Below, piece after piece: positions 13,496 through 13,802 of a stretch of 13,802 bases of DNA. The number at the start of each line of letters is the position of its first letter. Position 1 is the first letter of the stretch. Position numbers and translations under genes: made by a program. Under the pieces are notes generated by a model. The model did not search any database and was not told the origin of the DNA. It saw nothing but the letters and a program-made list of their open reading frames with translations. The stretch comes from a bacterium (GTDB lineage: Bacteria; Bipolaricaulota; Bipolaricaulia; UBA7950; UBA9294), in contig DAOVHV010000010.1 of the NCBI GenBank assembly GCA_030671645.1, positions 1 to 13,802 on the forward strand, read 5' to 3'.

Positions 13496-13713
13496 TTAGC
13501 GTAAACCGCCAAGCCGATTCAGCGCATCCTGAGTTGAGAGTGCGAAGAATGATCCGGAGTGAGCTCCATTCGGAGTTTGCAAACTGAACACTGACGAAGG
13601 AGTTCTTCCGCCGGCATGTAGACTGAGAGCGAACGTTCTGTCCCGACAACTTGCCAACGAACGTCAAACAGCAACCACGCGCAAGCCGAGGTGAATCTGC
13701 ACGTGGTGCGGCG

Positions 13714-13802
13714 CTAGTTGCGTGCTTCCTCTTTGTCCAGGAATTCGATGATTGCCTCGACAACGAGGTAATTGACTGAACGGTCTTTCTTCTTCCCAAG
13801 GC
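13714..13802 (-). CDS. C-terminal end of a ribbon-helix-helix-like protein (partial)
   Basis: A minus-strand frame enters from the right edge and ends at TAG (13714-13716). Its 28 residues include KKKDRSVNYLVVEAIIEFL and end in DKEEARN. The K-x-x-x-RS-V/S-x-x-x-L-V-x-EAI-x-x-x-L pattern is the second half of CopG/Arc/MetJ-type ribbon-helix-helix DNA-binding domains, common in antitoxins and small repressors. The beta-strand and first helix lie outside the window. No toxin-like reading frame follows it downstream on the same strand within the window, so if it belongs to a toxin-antitoxin pair the partner is upstream or lost. Confidence 0.55.
   Translation of the reverse strand, partial: LGKKKDRSVNYLVVEAIIEFLDKEEARN

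Larger units (their letters stand above)
13202..13713 (-). other. Stretch without an intact gene upstream of the amidase
   Basis: These 512 bases hold the amidase leader, a likely P-type ATPase remnant (13343-13495) and, above 13496, only short frames on both strands with no family I recognise. One minus-strand frame ending at the TGA at 13519-13521 contains LLRQCSVCKLRMELTPDH with a CxxC pair; it has no clear ribosome site. The impression is of decayed coding sequence rather than a long regulatory region. Confidence 0.5.

Overview
The window comes from a heterotrophic bacterium of moderate-to-high GC content (my impression, not calculated). Most genes have readable Shine-Dalgarno sites. The gene set (UxaE-type epimerase, pyrophosphate-type phosphofructokinase, LarA-type racemase, M29 aminopeptidase) would fit Planctomycetota, Acidobacteriota or similar groups, but nothing in the sequence fixes the phylum. 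No rRNA, tRNA, CRISPR array or intact mobile element was seen.

Region A (about 1-8004, + strand) is one tightly packed operon. It starts with the 3' end of an unidentified gene. Seven genes follow with junctions of only a few bases: a DTE/AP-endonuclease-2 superfamily sugar isomerase, tagaturonate/fructuronate epimerase UxaE, an SDR of the D-fructuronate reductase type, a PPi-type 6-phosphofructokinase, a HAD hydrolase, 6-phosphogluconate dehydrogenase and a LarA-family nickel-pincer racemase/epimerase. Read together they suggest an unusual hexuronate route. Tagaturonate would be epimerised to fructuronate (UxaE) and reduced to D-mannonate (SDR). LarA would then epimerise D-mannonate at C2 to D-gluconate. 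A kinase not seen here would phosphorylate the gluconate, and Gnd would decarboxylate 6-phosphogluconate to ribulose-5-phosphate, with PPi-PFK handling sugar phosphates returning from the pentose phosphate pathway. This would bypass mannonate dehydratase and KDG. It is inference from gene content and intact active sites and is the main finding.

Region B (8005-8399) is a gap holding a short reading frame that resembles the beginning of a PAC2-family protein, plus a weak hairpin.

Region C (8400-11701, + strand) holds an M29-type aminopeptidase, then, after a 96-base spacer with a large inverted repeat, a two-gene unit: a DapA-superfamily aldolase closely resembling 4-hydroxy-2-oxoglutarate aldolase (HOGA1) and a class V aminotransferase of the alanine-glyoxylate type. 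The first would release glyoxylate and pyruvate and the second would transaminate the glyoxylate.

Region D (11735-13802, - strand) holds an amidase-signature hydrolase convergent with region C. About 500 bases without an intact gene lie upstream of it, including a likely remnant of a P-type ATPase N-terminus. The last 28 codons of a ribbon-helix-helix-like protein run off the end of the window.
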